Counted from the stretch's first letter, positions 27,694-36,764 are shown. The stretch: 64,000 bases of DNA from Xanthomonas campestris pv. phormiicola (GCA_025666215.1 CP102593.1:4539001-4603000); one strand, 5' to 3'. The notes: generated by a model from the sequence alone, not told the origin. Made by a program: numbers and translations.

Positions 27694-30180
27694 ATGTCCA
27701 AGCACCTGCTCATCGTCGAATCGCCCGCCAAGGCCAAGACGATCAACAAATACCTCGGCAAGGACTTCCACGTCCTGGCCTCGTATGGGCACGTGCGCGA
27801 CCTGATCCCGAAAGAGGGCGCGGTGGATCCGGACGACGGCTTCGCGATGCGCTACGCGCTGATCGAGAAGAACGAAAAGCACGTCGAAGCCATCGCCAAG
27901 GCCGCCAAGCTCGCCGACGACATCTATCTGGCGACCGACCCGGACCGCGAGGGCGAGGCGATCAGCTGGCACATCGCGGAGATCCTGAAGGAGCGCGGGC
28001 TGCTCAAGGACAAGCCGCTGCACCGGGTGGTGTTCACCGAAATCACCCCGCGCGCGATCAAGGAGGCGATGGCCAACCCGCGGCAGATCGCGGTGGACCT
28101 GGTCGATGCGCAGCAGGCGCGGCGCGCGCTGGACTACCTGGTCGGCTTCAACCTGTCGCCGGTGCTGTGGCGCAAGGTGCAGCGCGGCCTGTCCGCCGGC
28201 CGCGTGCAATCGCCGGCGCTGCGCATGATCGTGGAGCGCGAGGAAGAGATCGAAGCCTTCCTCGCCCGCGAATACTGGAGCATCGGCGCCGACTGCCTGC
28301 ACCCCTCGCAGCCGTTCGCGGCCAAGCTGGTCAAGCTCGACGGACAGAAGTTCGAGCAGTTCACCATCACCGACGGCGACACCGCCGAAGCGGCGCGGAT
28401 GCGCCTGCAGAAGGCCGCGCAGGGCGCGCTGCACGTCACCGACGTGGCCAGCAAGGAGCGCAAGCGCCGCCCGGCGCCGCCGTTCACCACCTCCACGCTG
28501 CAGCAGGAGGCCTCGCGCAAGCTCGGCTTCACCACCAGCCGCACCATGCGCGTGGCGCAGAAGCTGTACGAAGGCGTGACCCTGGGCGAGGAAGGCACGG
28601 TCGGCCTGATCAGCTACATGCGTACCGACTCGGTGAACCTGTCGCAGGACGCGCTGGCCGAGATCCGCGACGTGATCGCGCGCGACTTCGGCACCGGCGC
28701 GCTGCCGGACAAGCCGAACATGTACCAGACCAAGTCCAAGAACGCGCAGGAAGCGCACGAGGCGATCCGCCCGACCAGCGCGCTGCGCACCCCGGCGCAG
28801 ATGGCCAGGTACCTGGACGACGACGGCCGCCGCCTGTACGAGCTGATCTGGAAGCGCGCGGTGGCCTGCCAGATGGTGCCGGCGACGATGAACACCGTCA
28901 CCGTGGAACTGGCCGCCGGCAACGAGCACAGCTTCCGCGCCAGCGGCACCACGGTGATCGACCCGGGCTTTTTGGCGGTGTACGAGGAAGGCAAGGACCA
29001 GAAGGCCGCCGAGGACGAGGACGAGGGCCGCAAGCTGCCGCCGATGAAGCCCGGCGACCGCATCCCGCTCGACCGCATCCACGCCGACCAGCATTTCACC
29101 GAGCCGCCGCCGCGCTACTCGGAAGCCTCGCTGGTCAAGACGCTCGAGGAATACGGCATCGGCCGCCCGTCGACCTATGCCTCGATCATCCAGACCCTGC
29201 TGTTCCGCAAGTACGTGGAGCTGGACGCGCGCCGTTTCCGCCCCTCGGACGTGGGCCGCGCGGTCAGCAAGTTCCTGTCCGGCCACTTCACCCGCTACGT
29301 CGACTACGACTTCACCGCCAAGCTCGAGGACGAGCTGGACGCGGTGTCGCGCGGCGAGGAGGAATGGCGGCCGCTGATGGAGAAGTTCTGGGGCCCGTTC
29401 AAGGAACTGGTCGAGGAGAAGAAGGAATCGGTGGACCGCTCCGAGGCCACCGGCGCGCGCGAGCTCGGCACCGACCCCAAGACCGGCAAGCCGGTCAGCG
29501 TGCGCCTGGGCCGGTTCGGACCGTATGCGGCGATCGGCAGCACCGCCGAGGACGCCGAGGACAAGCCCAAGTTCGCCTCGCTGCGGCCGGGCCAGAGCAT
29601 GCACACCATCACCCTGGAAGACGCGCTGGAGCTGTTCCTGATGCCGCGCGCGCTGGGCCAGGACAAGGGCGAGGACGTCAGCGTCGGCATCGGCCGCTTC
29701 GGCCCGTTCGCCAAGCGCGGCAGCGTCTATGCCTCGCTGAAGAAGGAAGACGACCCGTACACCATCGACCTGGCGCGCGCGGTGTTCCTGATCGAAGAGA
29801 AGGAAGAGATCGCGCGCAACCGCATCATCAAGGAGTTTCCCGGCAGCGACATCCAGGTGCTCAACGGCCGCTTCGGCCCGTACATCAGCGACGGCAAGCT
29901 CAACGGCAAGATCCCCAAGGATCGCGAGCCGGCCACGCTGAGCCTGGAAGAAGTGCAGAAGCTGCTGGAAGAGACCGGCAAGCCGGCACGCCGCGGCTTC
30001 GGCGCCAAGAAGGCCGCGGCCAAGAAGGAAGCCGCGCCGAAGAAGAGCGCGGCCAAGAAGGCCGCGGCCGACGCCCCGGCCAAGCCCGCGGCGAAGAAGG
30101 CGGTCAAGAAGGCGGTCAAGAAGACCGCGAAGAAAGCCGCCAAGAAAGTGGTCAAGAAGGCCGCGACCAAGCGCGCCTGA
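27694..30180 (+). CDS. topA: DNA topoisomerase I
   Basis: An 828-residue type IA topoisomerase that relaxes negative supercoils. The N-terminal Toprim domain has LLIVESPAKAKTINKYLG and the metal motif TDPDREGEAISWHIAEIL. The catalytic tyrosine is about Tyr308 in GLISYMRTDSVNLS. Instead of the four-cysteine zinc ribbons of the E. coli enzyme, the C-terminus has three Topo_C repeats (VRLGRFGPYAAIG, VGIGRFGPFAKRG, LNGRFGPYISDGK) and a lysine/alanine-rich histone-H1-like tail from about residue 770 to 828, probably a DNA-binding extension. A long GC-rich stem (about 27556-27604) lies in its upstream region. Confidence 0.97.
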   Translation: MSKHLLIVESPAKAKTINKYLGKDFHVLASYGHVRDLIPKEGAVDPDDGFAMRYALIEKNEKHVEAIAKAAKLADDIYLATDPDREGEAISWHIAEILKERGLLKDKPLHRVVFTEITPRAIKEAMANPRQIAVDLVDAQQARRALDYLVGFNLSPVLWRKVQRGLSAGRVQSPALRMIVEREEEIEAFLAREYWSIGADCLHPSQPFAAKLVKLDGQKFEQFTITDGDTAEAARMRLQKAAQGALHVTDVASKERKRRPAPPFTTSTLQQEASRKLGFTTSRTMRVAQKLYEGVTLGEEGTVGLISYMRTDSVNLSQDALAEIRDVIARDFGTGALPDKPNMYQTKSKNAQEAHEAIRPTSALRTPAQMARYLDDDGRRLYELIWKRAVACQMVPATMNTVTVELAAGNEHSFRASGTTVIDPGFLAVYEEGKDQKAAEDEDEGRKLPPMKPGDRIPLDRIHADQHFTEPPPRYSEASLVKTLEEYGIGRPSTYASIIQTLLFRKYVELDARRFRPSDVGRAVSKFLSGHFTRYVDYDFTAKLEDELDAVSRGEEEWRPLMEKFWGPFKELVEEKKESVDRSEATGARELGTDPKTGKPVSVRLGRFGPYAAIGSTAEDAEDKPKFASLRPGQSMHTITLEDALELFLMPRALGQDKGEDVSVGIGRFGPFAKRGSVYASLKKEDDPYTIDLARAVFLIEEKEEIARNRIIKEFPGSDIQVLNGRFGPYISDGKLNGKIPKDREPATLSLEEVQKLLEETGKPARRGFGAKKAAAKKEAAPKKSAAKKAAADAPAKPAAKKAVKKAVKKTAKKAAKKVVKKAATKRA

Positions 30181-30188
30181 GCCCGCGC

Positions 30189-30219
30189 CGCTGCTGCGGA
30201 TGCGACATCCGCAGCAGCG
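30189..30219 (+). terminator. Hairpin after topA
   Basis: CGCTGCTGCGGATG and CATCCGCAGCAGCG are perfect 14-base arms around a CGA loop, nine bases after the topA stop. No T-run follows, so it may act as an mRNA-stabilising hairpin or a Rho-assisted stop. A second hairpin with arms GGATGGCC and GGCCATCC follows at about 30224-30244. Confidence 0.55.
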
Positions 30220-30401
30220 CCCCCGGATGGCCGCGATGGCCATCCATCGCGCCACGCGATCGGACAACGCCTGCCGCGAAGCAGGCCCACCGGACCTGCT
30301 TCGGCCGCAGCGCCGCAGCGACTGAAACAATCGGGATGGCCGCAGCCTGCCCACCAAGCCCGCCCTCGCACCGCCCGCAAGCGATCAACCCCGGAACCGC
30401 A

Positions 30402-30446
30402 GCAAAGCGCGCTTCGCTCTTGCCAATCCCCAATCCCCAATCCCGG
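30402..30446 (-). repeat. GGGATTG heptamer array (3 units) with CAAGAGCG tail
   Basis: On the minus strand three GGGATTG units are followed by GCAAGAGCGAAGCGCGC. It lies within the 312-base gap between topA and tsaC, together with the topA hairpins. No gene is supported in that gap. Confidence 0.82.
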
Positions 30447-30492
30447 CCCCCCGCCGTTGCCGCAAAGCAACCGCCTGCCGCATCATGCGCGC

Positions 30493-31053
30493 ATGACCGA
30501 TCTGTCGCTCCGCCAAGCCGTCGCCGCCCTGCAGCAGGGCGGGGTCGTCGCCTACCCGACCGAAGCGGTCTGGGGCCTGGGCTGCGATCCGTACGACCAG
30601 GCGGCGGTGACGCGCCTGCTGCGGATCAAGCAGCGGCCGGTGGAAAAGGGCCTGATCGTGGTCGCCGCCGAACTGGAGCCGCTGCGCCCGCTGCTCGAGC
30701 TGTCGGCGCTGCCGCCGGCACGCCTGGCCGAGGTGCTGGCCAGTTGGCCCGGGGCGCACACCTGGGTGCTGCCGGCCGCGGCGCAGGCGCCGCCCTGGAT
30801 CACCGGCGCGCACCGCAGCATCGCGGTGCGGATCAGCGCGCATCCGCAGGTGGCCGCCCTGTGCCGCGCCTGGGACGGCGCGCTGGTGTCGACCAGCGCC
30901 AACCGCGGCGGCGAGCCGCCGGCGCGGCAGCGCGGCGAACTGGATCCGCAACTGCTGGCCGCGCTGGACGGCGTGCTCGATGGCGAAACCGGCGGCCTGG
31001 CCCAGCCCACCCCGATCCGCGACGCGGTCAGCGGCGAGATCCTGCGCGCCTGA
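30493..31053 (+). CDS. tsaC: Threonylcarbamoyl-AMP synthase (YrdC/TsaC)
   Basis: A 186-residue YrdC-domain protein that makes threonylcarbamoyl-AMP for the t6A modification of tRNAs reading ANN codons. Motifs include VVAYPTEAVWGLGCDP (about 18-33), RIKQRPVEKGLIVVA with the conserved K-R...K pattern, SIAVRISAHP and GALVSTSANRGGEPP. It lacks the C-terminal Sua5 domain, so it is the short TsaC form. It follows topA as in E. coli. Start ATG 30493. Confidence 0.95.
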   Translation: MTDLSLRQAVAALQQGGVVAYPTEAVWGLGCDPYDQAAVTRLLRIKQRPVEKGLIVVAAELEPLRPLLELSALPPARLAEVLASWPGAHTWVLPAAAQAPPWITGAHRSIAVRISAHPQVAALCRAWDGALVSTSANRGGEPPARQRGELDPQLLAALDGVLDGETGGLAQPTPIRDAVSGEILRA

Positions 31054-31117
31054 GCGCGTTGCCGATCCCCGCCCGCCTTCGCTTTCCCTGGCCGGCGAAG
31101 GCGCGCAAGATGCGCGC

Positions 31118-31828
31118 ATGTCCTGCCTCGTTCGCCCTGCCCTGCTCCTGACCGCGCTGTTGCAGCTGGCCGGCGCCGCCTGGGCGCAAAGCACGCAGAC
31201 CGTCAGCAGCGATGGCATGCAGGGCGCGGTGCGCATCTACCGCTGCATCGGCCACTCCGGCGCGGTCAGCCTGCAGAACGCGCCCTGCGAGAACGCACGC
31301 CAGCAGCAGGTGCTGGACATGCAGCGCCCGCGCGATCCGCCGCCGCGCCCGACCACCACGCTCAGCACCGATCCGGCGCGCGCCGCGGCCTCGCCGGCGC
31401 CGCTGCCGCAGCGCGAGATCCGCATCGTCAGCGTGCAGCCGCCGCAGCCGATGTACGAATGCGTCACCAGCGAGGGCCAGCGCTATACCAGCGACGACAA
31501 CGAAGGCAATCCGCGCTGGGTGCCGCTGTGGACCATCGGCTATGCCGGCGGCGACGGCGACGGCTATCGCCACGGTCATGGCGGCGGCAATGGCGGCCGC
31601 CCACCGCCGGTGTATCCCGGCGCCGGCGTGGTGGTGCCGGCCGGCAGCACCCTGATCCGCGACACCTGCAATGCGCTGCCGCCGCAGGAAGTGTGCGCAC
31701 GCCTGACCGACCGCCGCTGGGAACTGATCCGCCGCTACAACAGCGCGCTGCAGAGCGAGCGCCGCGCGCTGGAGACCGAACAGCGCGGCATCGACGCGCG
31801 GCTCGACCGCGACTGCGGCAGCGGCTGA
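31118..31828 (+). CDS. Secreted DUF4124-like protein
   Basis: A 236-residue exported protein. Residues 1-23 form a signal peptide (LLLTALLQLAGAAWAQ). A DUF4124-like segment follows (VRIYRCIGHSGAVSLQNAPC, about 35-54), then a proline-rich linker, a second cysteine-containing segment MYECVTSEGQRYTSDDNEG, a glycine/histidine-rich loop and a C-terminal helical part (VCARLTDRRWELIRRYNSAL). The function is unknown. The next gene starts one base after its stop and encodes a similar protein, so they form a two-gene unit. Confidence 0.78.
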   Translation: MSCLVRPALLLTALLQLAGAAWAQSTQTVSSDGMQGAVRIYRCIGHSGAVSLQNAPCENARQQQVLDMQRPRDPPPRPTTTLSTDPARAAASPAPLPQREIRIVSVQPPQPMYECVTSEGQRYTSDDNEGNPRWVPLWTIGYAGGDGDGYRHGHGGGNGGRPPPVYPGAGVVVPAGSTLIRDTCNALPPQEVCARLTDRRWELIRRYNSALQSERRALETEQRGIDARLDRDCGSG

Positions 31829-31829
31829 G

Positions 31830-32498
31830 ATGCGCGGCGGCGCCTGCCTCGCCGCGCTCCTGGCCTGCGCCGGCGCCGCGCAGGCCGAGCAAGTGGCGTT
31901 CTATCGCTGCACCGACGCGTACGACAACCTGACCGTGCAGAATCAGCCATGCCCCAAGGGCATGAGCCAGGAAAAGAAGATCATGCAGGGCGTCGGCCGC
32001 GCCCCCGCGCAGGTGCCGGTTGCCCCGCCGGTTGCACCGGCCGCGCCCGCACCGCCGGCGCCCGCACCCGCCGCTGTGGCCGCCACGCCCGATCCACCGG
32101 CACCGCCGCCAGCGCCACCGGTGCCGAGCGCGCCGCGCCTGCCGCCGCCCACGCTGTACGCCTGCACCACCTACGAGCAGCAGCGCTACGTCGGCGAAAC
32201 CGCCGAGCCGCCGCCGCGCTGCGTTCCCATGCGCACCATGGGCCTGGACGGCGGCCCCGACAAGACCGGCGGCAGCGCCTGCGAGGTGCTTCGCGACCGC
32301 TGCGAGGCGCTGCCCGAGGCAGGCAGCTGCGAGGCCTGGAAGAGCTACGTGGCCGAAGCCGAGACGCACTGGCGCTTCGCGGTGCCCGAGCACGCAGAGC
32401 CGCTGCGGCAGGAATTCCGGCGCCGCCAGCAGGTGTTGGACGCCAGCAGCTGCGGCGCGCCGGAGCAGGACGCCAGCGCGCCGCCTCGCCCCCTGTAG
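31830..32498 (+). CDS. Secreted DUF4124-like protein (paralogue of preceding)
   Basis: A 222-residue exported protein. Residues 1-19 are a signal peptide (CLAALLACAGAAQA). The mature N-terminus VAFYRCTDAYDNLTVQNQPC resembles the preceding protein, followed by a long proline/alanine linker (about 52-108), a segment TLYACTTYEQQRYVGETAEP and a C-terminal cysteine-bearing region. It starts at ATG 31830. The stop codon TAG (32496-32498) is inside the left arm of a REP element, so the C-terminus may have been set by insertion of that repeat. Confidence 0.78.
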   Translation: MRGGACLAALLACAGAAQAEQVAFYRCTDAYDNLTVQNQPCPKGMSQEKKIMQGVGRAPAQVPVAPPVAPAAPAPPAPAPAAVAATPDPPAPPPAPPVPSAPRLPPPTLYACTTYEQQRYVGETAEPPPRCVPMRTMGLDGGPDKTGGSACEVLRDRCEALPEAGSCEAWKSYVAEAETHWRFAVPEHAEPLRQEFRRRQQVLDASSCGAPEQDASAPPRPL

Positions 32499-32562
32499 GA
32501 GCGGTTTCAGCCGCGACAGCCGCTCCGGCAACGCCCCTGTCGCGGCTGAAGCCGCTTCTGCA
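32494..32562. repeat. REP-like inverted repeat (GTAG type)
   Basis: Arms at 32494-32519 (beginning TGTAGGAGCGGTTTCAG) and 32537-32562 pair over 23 of 26 positions. It overlaps the stop codon of the second DUF4124 gene and lies between it and convergent maiA. It is related to the GTGG elements at 5677 and 60921. Confidence 0.82.
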
Positions 32563-32579
32563 AGAGCAAGGCGCCGGGC

Positions 32580-33239
32580 TCAGCCCTGCGCGTCCGGCTG
32601 CCGCTCCGGCCGCGCCGCCTCGACCGCAGGCAGCGCCAGGCAGGCCTGCTCGATCCGCGCGATGGTCGGATACGCCTGCATGTCCACGCCGAAACGGCGC
32701 GCGTTGAACACCTGCGGCACCAGGCAGCAATCGGCCATTCCCGGCTGTTCGCCGTGGCAGTAAGTGCCGGTATCGGGCGACTCGGCAAGCAACTGCTCCA
32801 GCGCATCGAAGCCCAGCACGATCCAGTGCAGCATCCACTCTTCGCGCTCGGACTGCGGCACGTTCCAGACGTTCTCGAAGAACCGGGTCACGCGCAGGTT
32901 GTTGAGCGGATGCACGTCGCTGGCGATCAGTTGCGCCAGCCCGCGCACCCGGGCACGGTCGATCGCCGCGTCGGGCAACAACGGTGGCTCCGGCCAGCGC
33001 TCGTCCAGGTATTCCAGGATCGCCAGCGACTGGCGGATCGGCTGGCCGTCGTGGCACAGCGTGGGCACCAGTTCCTGCGGATTGAGCCGCGCGTACTCGG
33101 GCGAATGCTGCTGGCCACCGTCGCGCAGCAAGTGCACCGGCAGCGCCTGATAGGCCAGCCCCTTCAGATTGAGGCCGATGCGGACGCGATAGGCGGCGCT
33201 GGACCGCCAGTAGGTGTACAGCTGCAACGCCTCTTCCAC
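32580..33239 (-). CDS. maiA: Maleylacetoacetate isomerase (zeta-class glutathione S-transferase)
   Basis: A 219-residue GST-fold enzyme that isomerises 4-maleylacetoacetate to 4-fumarylacetoacetate in tyrosine/homogentisate breakdown. The zeta-class signature YTYWRSSAAYRVRIGLNLKG (about 8-27) contains the catalytic SS, followed by NPQELVPTLCHDG and QSLAILEYLDERWP for glutathione binding, and DVHPLNNLRV in the C-terminal domain. The GTG at 33239 is chosen because GGAGAGGG lies eight bases upstream; an ATG at 33257 lacks this. The FAH gene is upstream on the same strand. Confidence 0.93.
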   Translation of the reverse strand: MEEALQLYTYWRSSAAYRVRIGLNLKGLAYQALPVHLLRDGGQQHSPEYARLNPQELVPTLCHDGQPIRQSLAILEYLDERWPEPPLLPDAAIDRARVRGLAQLIASDVHPLNNLRVTRFFENVWNVPQSEREEWMLHWIVLGFDALEQLLAESPDTGTYCHGEQPGMADCCLVPQVFNARRFGVDMQAYPTIARIEQACLALPAVEAARPERQPDAQG

Positions 33240-33330
33240 GCTCTGCCCTCTCCGCATCCGGACGATCACGATACCGGTGGACACCGCCGCCGCGGCGCCG
33301 CCGGTCGTCTTGGCACCGCCGCTGGCCGGG

Positions 33331-34320
33331 TCAGGGGCGGGACGCCGGCTCGATGCGCTGCTCGATCGCACCGAAGATGCTTACTCCGTCACGGTCCAGC
33401 ATCTCGATCCGCACCACGTCGCCGAACTTCATGAACGGCGTGCTGGGCTGGCCGTCGCGCAGCGTTTCCACCACGCGCAGCTCGGCGAAGCAGGAGGCGC
33501 CGCGCGTGGTGTCCTGGTTGGCGATGGTGCCCGAGCCGATCACCGCGCCGGCCGCCAGCGGCCGGGTCTTGGCCGCGTGCGCGACCAGTTGCGCGAAATC
33601 GAACTGCATGTCCTCGCCGGCTTCCGGCGCGCCGAACCAGGCGCCGTTGATGTGGGTCAGCAGCGGCAGATGCAGCTTGTTGTCGCGCCAGGCCTCGCCC
33701 AGTTCGTCCGGGGTGACGAACACCGGCGACAGCGCCGAGCGCGGCTTGGACTGCACGAAGCCGAAGCCCTTGGCCAGCTCGGCCGGGATCAGGTTGCGCA
33801 GCGACACGTCGTTGACCAGCCCGACCAGCTGGATATGCGCGGCGGCCTGCTGCGCATCGACCGCCATCGGCACGTCGTCGGTGACCACCACGATCTCCGC
33901 CTCCAGGTCGATGCCGTAGTCCTCGCTGACCACCTTGACCGCATCGCGCGGGCCGTAGAAGCCGGCGCTGACCGCCTGGTACATCAGCGGATCGGTGTAG
34001 AAGCTCTCCGGCACCTCGGCGCCGCGCGCGCGCCGCACCCGCTCCACGTGCGGCAGGTAGGCGCTGCCGTCGAGGAATTCGTAGGCGCGCGGCAGCGGCG
34101 CGGCCAGCGCGGCCAGGTCCAGGTCGAACTGGCCATCGGCGCTGCCGTCGTTGAGCGACTCGGACAGCGCGTTCAGGCGCGGCGCCAGATTGCTCCAGTC
34201 CTCCAGCGCGCGCTGCAGGGTCGCGGCGATGCCGGTGGCGCGCACGGCGCGGGTCAGATCGCGGGAAACGACGATCAGGGTGCCGTCGCGACCGCCTTCC
34301 TTCAGGGAACCTAGCTTCAT
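33331..34320 (-). CDS. Fumarylacetoacetate hydrolase family protein
   Basis: A 329-residue FAH-fold protein. The N-terminus MKLGSLKEGGRDGTLIVVSR is typical of the proteobacterial tyrosine-pathway FAH. The catalytic C-terminal domain has SFYTDPLMYQ, IDLEAEIVVVTDDVP with acidic metal ligands, GLVNDVSLRNLIPAELAKGF, QSKPRSALSPVFVTPDEL and GSGTIANQD. It should cleave 4-fumarylacetoacetate to fumarate and acetoacetate. maiA lies 91 bases downstream on the same strand, so the last two steps of tyrosine catabolism are co-encoded. Confidence 0.92.
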   Translation of the reverse strand: MKLGSLKEGGRDGTLIVVSRDLTRAVRATGIAATLQRALEDWSNLAPRLNALSESLNDGSADGQFDLDLAALAAPLPRAYEFLDGSAYLPHVERVRRARGAEVPESFYTDPLMYQAVSAGFYGPRDAVKVVSEDYGIDLEAEIVVVTDDVPMAVDAQQAAAHIQLVGLVNDVSLRNLIPAELAKGFGFVQSKPRSALSPVFVTPDELGEAWRDNKLHLPLLTHINGAWFGAPEAGEDMQFDFAQLVAHAAKTRPLAAGAVIGSGTIANQDTTRGASCFAELRVVETLRDGQPSTPFMKFGDVVRIEMLDRDGVSIFGAIEQRIEPASRP

Positions 34321-34424
34321 GTCCGTCCAGTGCTGGGGAGCCGATCGGGCGATTGTACGGCCAGACCGGATATTGGTTGCAACTGAAACGGAATCGCCGG
34401 CTGTCGGATGGCCCACTGCGGCTT

Positions 34425-34453
34425 TTGTGCAACGCGCCAATTCAGCGTAGACT
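34425..34453 (+). promoter_or_regulatory. Sigma-70 promoter of rhlE
   Basis: TTGTGC (34425-34430) and TAGACT (34448-34453) are separated by 17 bases. The predicted start near 34460 leaves an untranslated leader of about 230 bases before the rhlE ATG. Confidence 0.55.
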
Positions 34454-34693
34454 GGCGCGGTCTGCATGCGGCCGTCCGTTTCCCTTAGGGATCGCCGGCG
34501 AGGCCAGGATCGTTCGATCCGCTCGCCCGCCCCGCCCGACGCCTTTCGTGGTGCCGACAAACCCGAGCGCTGTCTGCTCCGGGTTGATCCACCCTCTCGC
34601 AGCGCGGTTCACGGGAACGCTCCGAGCCTCACCCTACTTGCGTCTGCACGCCGGCACGTCCCGGCGACGGCGCGTTATCCGGAGCTTTCCTCG
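34454..34693 (+). other. Long 5' leader of rhlE (no gene seen)
   Basis: About 235 bases between the predicted promoter and the rhlE ATG hold no supported gene. A hairpin with arms AACCCG and CGGGTT (around 34558-34585) is visible. Long leaders on cold-inducible RNA helicase genes are known in other bacteria; a regulatory role here is inference. The remaining part of the 373-base gap carries the promoter of the divergent FAH gene. Confidence 0.45.
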
Positions 34694-36052
34694 ATGTCGT
34701 TCGAATCCCTGGGCCTGGCGCCCTTCCTGCTGCGTGCGTTGGCCGAGCAGGGTTATGAAACCCCCACCCCGATCCAGTTGCAGGCGATTCCGCTGGCGCT
34801 GGCCGGCCACGACCTGATGGCCGGCGCGCAGACCGGCACCGGCAAGACCGCCGCGTTCGGCCTGCCGCTGCTGCAGCACCTGGGCACCTCGCCGCAGCCG
34901 GTCGGCAATGGCGCACGCAAGCCGCGCGCGCTGATCCTGACCCCGACCCGCGAGCTGGCCACCCAGGTGCACGACAGCCTGCGCGGCTACAGCAAGTACC
35001 TGCGCATCCCCAGCACCACCATCTACGGCGGCGTCGGCATGGGCAACCAGCTCGACGCGCTGCGTCGCGGCGTGGACCTGCTGATCGCCTGCCCGGGCCG
35101 CCTGCTCGATCACCTCGAGCGGCGCAGCGTGGACCTGTCGGGCATCGAGATCCTGGTGCTGGACGAAGCCGACCGCATGCTCGACATGGGCTTCCTGCCC
35201 TCGATCAAGCGCATCCTGGCCAAGCTGCCCAAGCAGAACCGGCAGACCCTGCTGTTCTCGGCCACCTTCGAGGAAGGCATCAAGCAGCTGGCCCGCGAGT
35301 TCATGCACGACCCGCAGGAAATCCAGGCCACGCCGAGCAACACCGTCGCCGACACCATCACCCACCGCGTGCACCCGGTCGACGGCACGCGCAAGCGCGA
35401 GCTGCTGCTGCATCTGCTGGCCGCCGATTCGCGCATGCAGACGCTGGTGTTCGCGCGCACCAAGCACGGCGCCGACAAGCTGACCATGTTCCTGGACAAG
35501 TCCGGGCTGAAAACTGCCGCGATCCACGGCAACAAGAGCCAGGGCCAGCGCCTGCGCGCGCTGAGCGACTTCAAGGCCGGCCGCATCACCGTGCTGGTGG
35601 CGACCGACATCGCCGCGCGCGGCATCGACATCGACCAGTTGCCGAAGGTCATCAACTACGACCTGCCGATGGTCGCCGAGGACTACGTGCACCGGATCGG
35701 CCGCACCGGCCGCAACGGCTCGCAGGGCGAGGCGGTATCGCTGGTGGCGCAGGACGAGGCCAAGCTGCTGCGCGCGATCTCGCGCATGCTCAAGCGCGAG
35801 ATGGACATTCGCGACGTGCCGGGCTTCGAGCCGTCCACGCCGATCCGCTGGGGCAACAACAATCCGGCCGACGAGCGTCCGGGCGGCCAGCGTCCGCCGC
35901 GCAAGAGCACCCATGCGCGGCGTCCGCACGGCGATGCGCCGCGCCCGCACGCGCATGCCGGGGCCAAGCCGGCCGGCGCCGCCCAGCCGGGTGGCGCACG
36001 CCGCCAGGGCGAGCGCCGTCGCGGCGGCGGCCAGCCCAGCGCCGCACGCTGA
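34694..36052 (+). CDS. rhlE: DEAD-box ATP-dependent RNA helicase, RhlE type
   Basis: A 452-residue RNA helicase. Helicase core motifs are present in order: Q-motif around [13 protein letters not shown], motif [12 protein letters not shown], Ia [10 protein letters not shown], Ib [63 protein letters not shown] and [12 protein letters not shown]. The C-terminal ~80 residues are Arg/Gly/Pro/His-rich, an RNA-binding tail usual for RhlE. It probably remodels ribosome assembly intermediates or assists the RNA degradosome. Start ATG 34694; a strong terminator follows. Confidence 0.95.
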   Translation: MSFESLGLAPFLLRALAEQGYETPTPIQLQAIPLALAGHDLMAGAQTGTGKTAAFGLPLLQHLGTSPQPVGNGARKPRALILTPTRELATQVHDSLRGYSKYLRIPSTTIYGGVGMGNQLDALRRGVDLLIACPGRLLDHLERRSVDLSGIEILVLDEADRMLDMGFLPSIKRILAKLPKQNRQTLLFSATFEEGIKQLAREFMHDPQEIQATPSNTVADTITHRVHPVDGTRKRELLLHLLAADSRMQTLVFARTKHGADKLTMFLDKSGLKTAAIHGNKSQGQRLRALSDFKAGRITVLVATDIAARGIDIDQLPKVINYDLPMVAEDYVHRIGRTGRNGSQGEAVSLVAQDEAKLLRAISRMLKREMDIRDVPGFEPSTPIRWGNNNPADERPGGQRPPRKSTHARRPHGDAPRPHAHAGAKPAGAAQPGGARRQGERRRGGGQPSAAR

Positions 36053-36073
36053 GCGCAGTTGACCGCAGCACCG

Positions 36074-36105
36074 CGAACGCCGCCTCCGGGCGGCGTTCGT
36101 GTTTT
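36074..36105 (+). terminator. Rho-independent terminator of rhlE
   Basis: Perfect 11-base arms CGAACGCCGCC and GGCGGCGTTCG around a TCCG tetraloop are followed by TGTTTT. It lies 22 bases after the rhlE stop. Confidence 0.88.
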
Positions 36106-36173
36106 CGCAACGCGTCGCTGGCGCGACACCACGCCTCCGTTCCGGCGAGCCGCCGGCCGATTCCCCCGCCACT

Positions 36174-36179
36174 TACAAT
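36174..36179 (+). promoter_or_regulatory. Possible -10 box of queD
   Basis: TACAAT ends seven bases before the queD ATG, so transcription would start at or near the initiation codon. No good -35 element is visible, so the call is weak. Confidence 0.35.
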
Positions 36180-36185
36180 GACGCC

Positions 36186-36545
36186 ATGGATATCTTCAAG
36201 ATCTTCACCCTCGAAGCGGCGCACCGCCTGCCCAACGTCCCGCCCGGCCACAAGTGCGCGCGGCTGCACGGGCATTCGTTCCGGATCGAGCTGCACGTCA
36301 GCGGCGAACCTGGCGCCGACACCGGCTGGGTCATGGACTTCGGCGACATCAAGGCCGCGTTCCGTCCGATCTACGACCGCCTCGACCACCACTACCTCAA
36401 CGACATCGAGGGACTGGAGAACCCGACCAGCGAACGCCTGGCGGTGTGGATCTGGGAACGGCTCAAGCCGGCATTGCCGCTGCTGAGCGAGGTGGTGGTC
36501 CACGAGACCTGCACCTCTGGTTGCCGGTATCGCGGTCCTGCTTGA
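36186..36545 (+). CDS. queD: 6-carboxy-5,6,7,8-tetrahydropterin synthase
   Basis: A 119-residue PTPS-fold enzyme of queuosine/7-deazapurine synthesis (QueD); it converts dihydroneopterin triphosphate to carboxytetrahydropterin. Zinc-binding histidines are in LEAAHRLP and [11 protein letters not shown], and the catalytic cysteine in [36 protein letters not shown] and the C-terminal [15 protein letters not shown] are typical. Start ATG 36186. No other queuosine gene is in the window. Confidence 0.94.
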   Translation: MDIFKIFTLEAAHRLPNVPPGHKCARLHGHSFRIELHVSGEPGADTGWVMDFGDIKAAFRPIYDRLDHHYLNDIEGLENPTSERLAVWIWERLKPALPLLSEVVVHETCTSGCRYRGPA

Positions 36546-36549
36546 GGCA

Positions 36550-36581
36550 GGGATTGGGGATTGGGGATTCGCAAGGGCGGG
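36550..36581 (+). repeat. GGGATTG heptamer array (3 units) with CAAGGGCG tail
   Basis: GGGATTG, GGGATTG and GGGATTC are followed by GCAAGGGCGGG. It begins four bases after the queD stop codon. Confidence 0.85.
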
Positions 36582-36749
36582 ATGACGGGACCTGACGGAT
36601 GTCCGGTGGCCGGCCCGCTCCGAGGGGCCGGCGGCGCAATCGGTGTCTGTCCGAGGGGCGGGCGAGCCGCGCCGGAGCTGCTCGACTCGGCGCCAACCCG
36701 TTGATCCGAAAGCCAGTTTGAACGAAACCTGAGCGGCTTCAGAAAATAA

Positions 36750-36764
36750 TGTTGCATTGCAGCA
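36750..36764. promoter_or_regulatory. PhaR-like operator 1 (TGTTGCATTGCAGCA)
   Basis: A near-perfect palindrome of TGC-rich half sites, 55 bases upstream of the phasin gene. PhaR, the regulator of polyhydroxyalkanoate storage genes, binds TGC-rich palindromes of this kind upstream of phasin genes in other proteobacteria. Confidence 0.6.
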
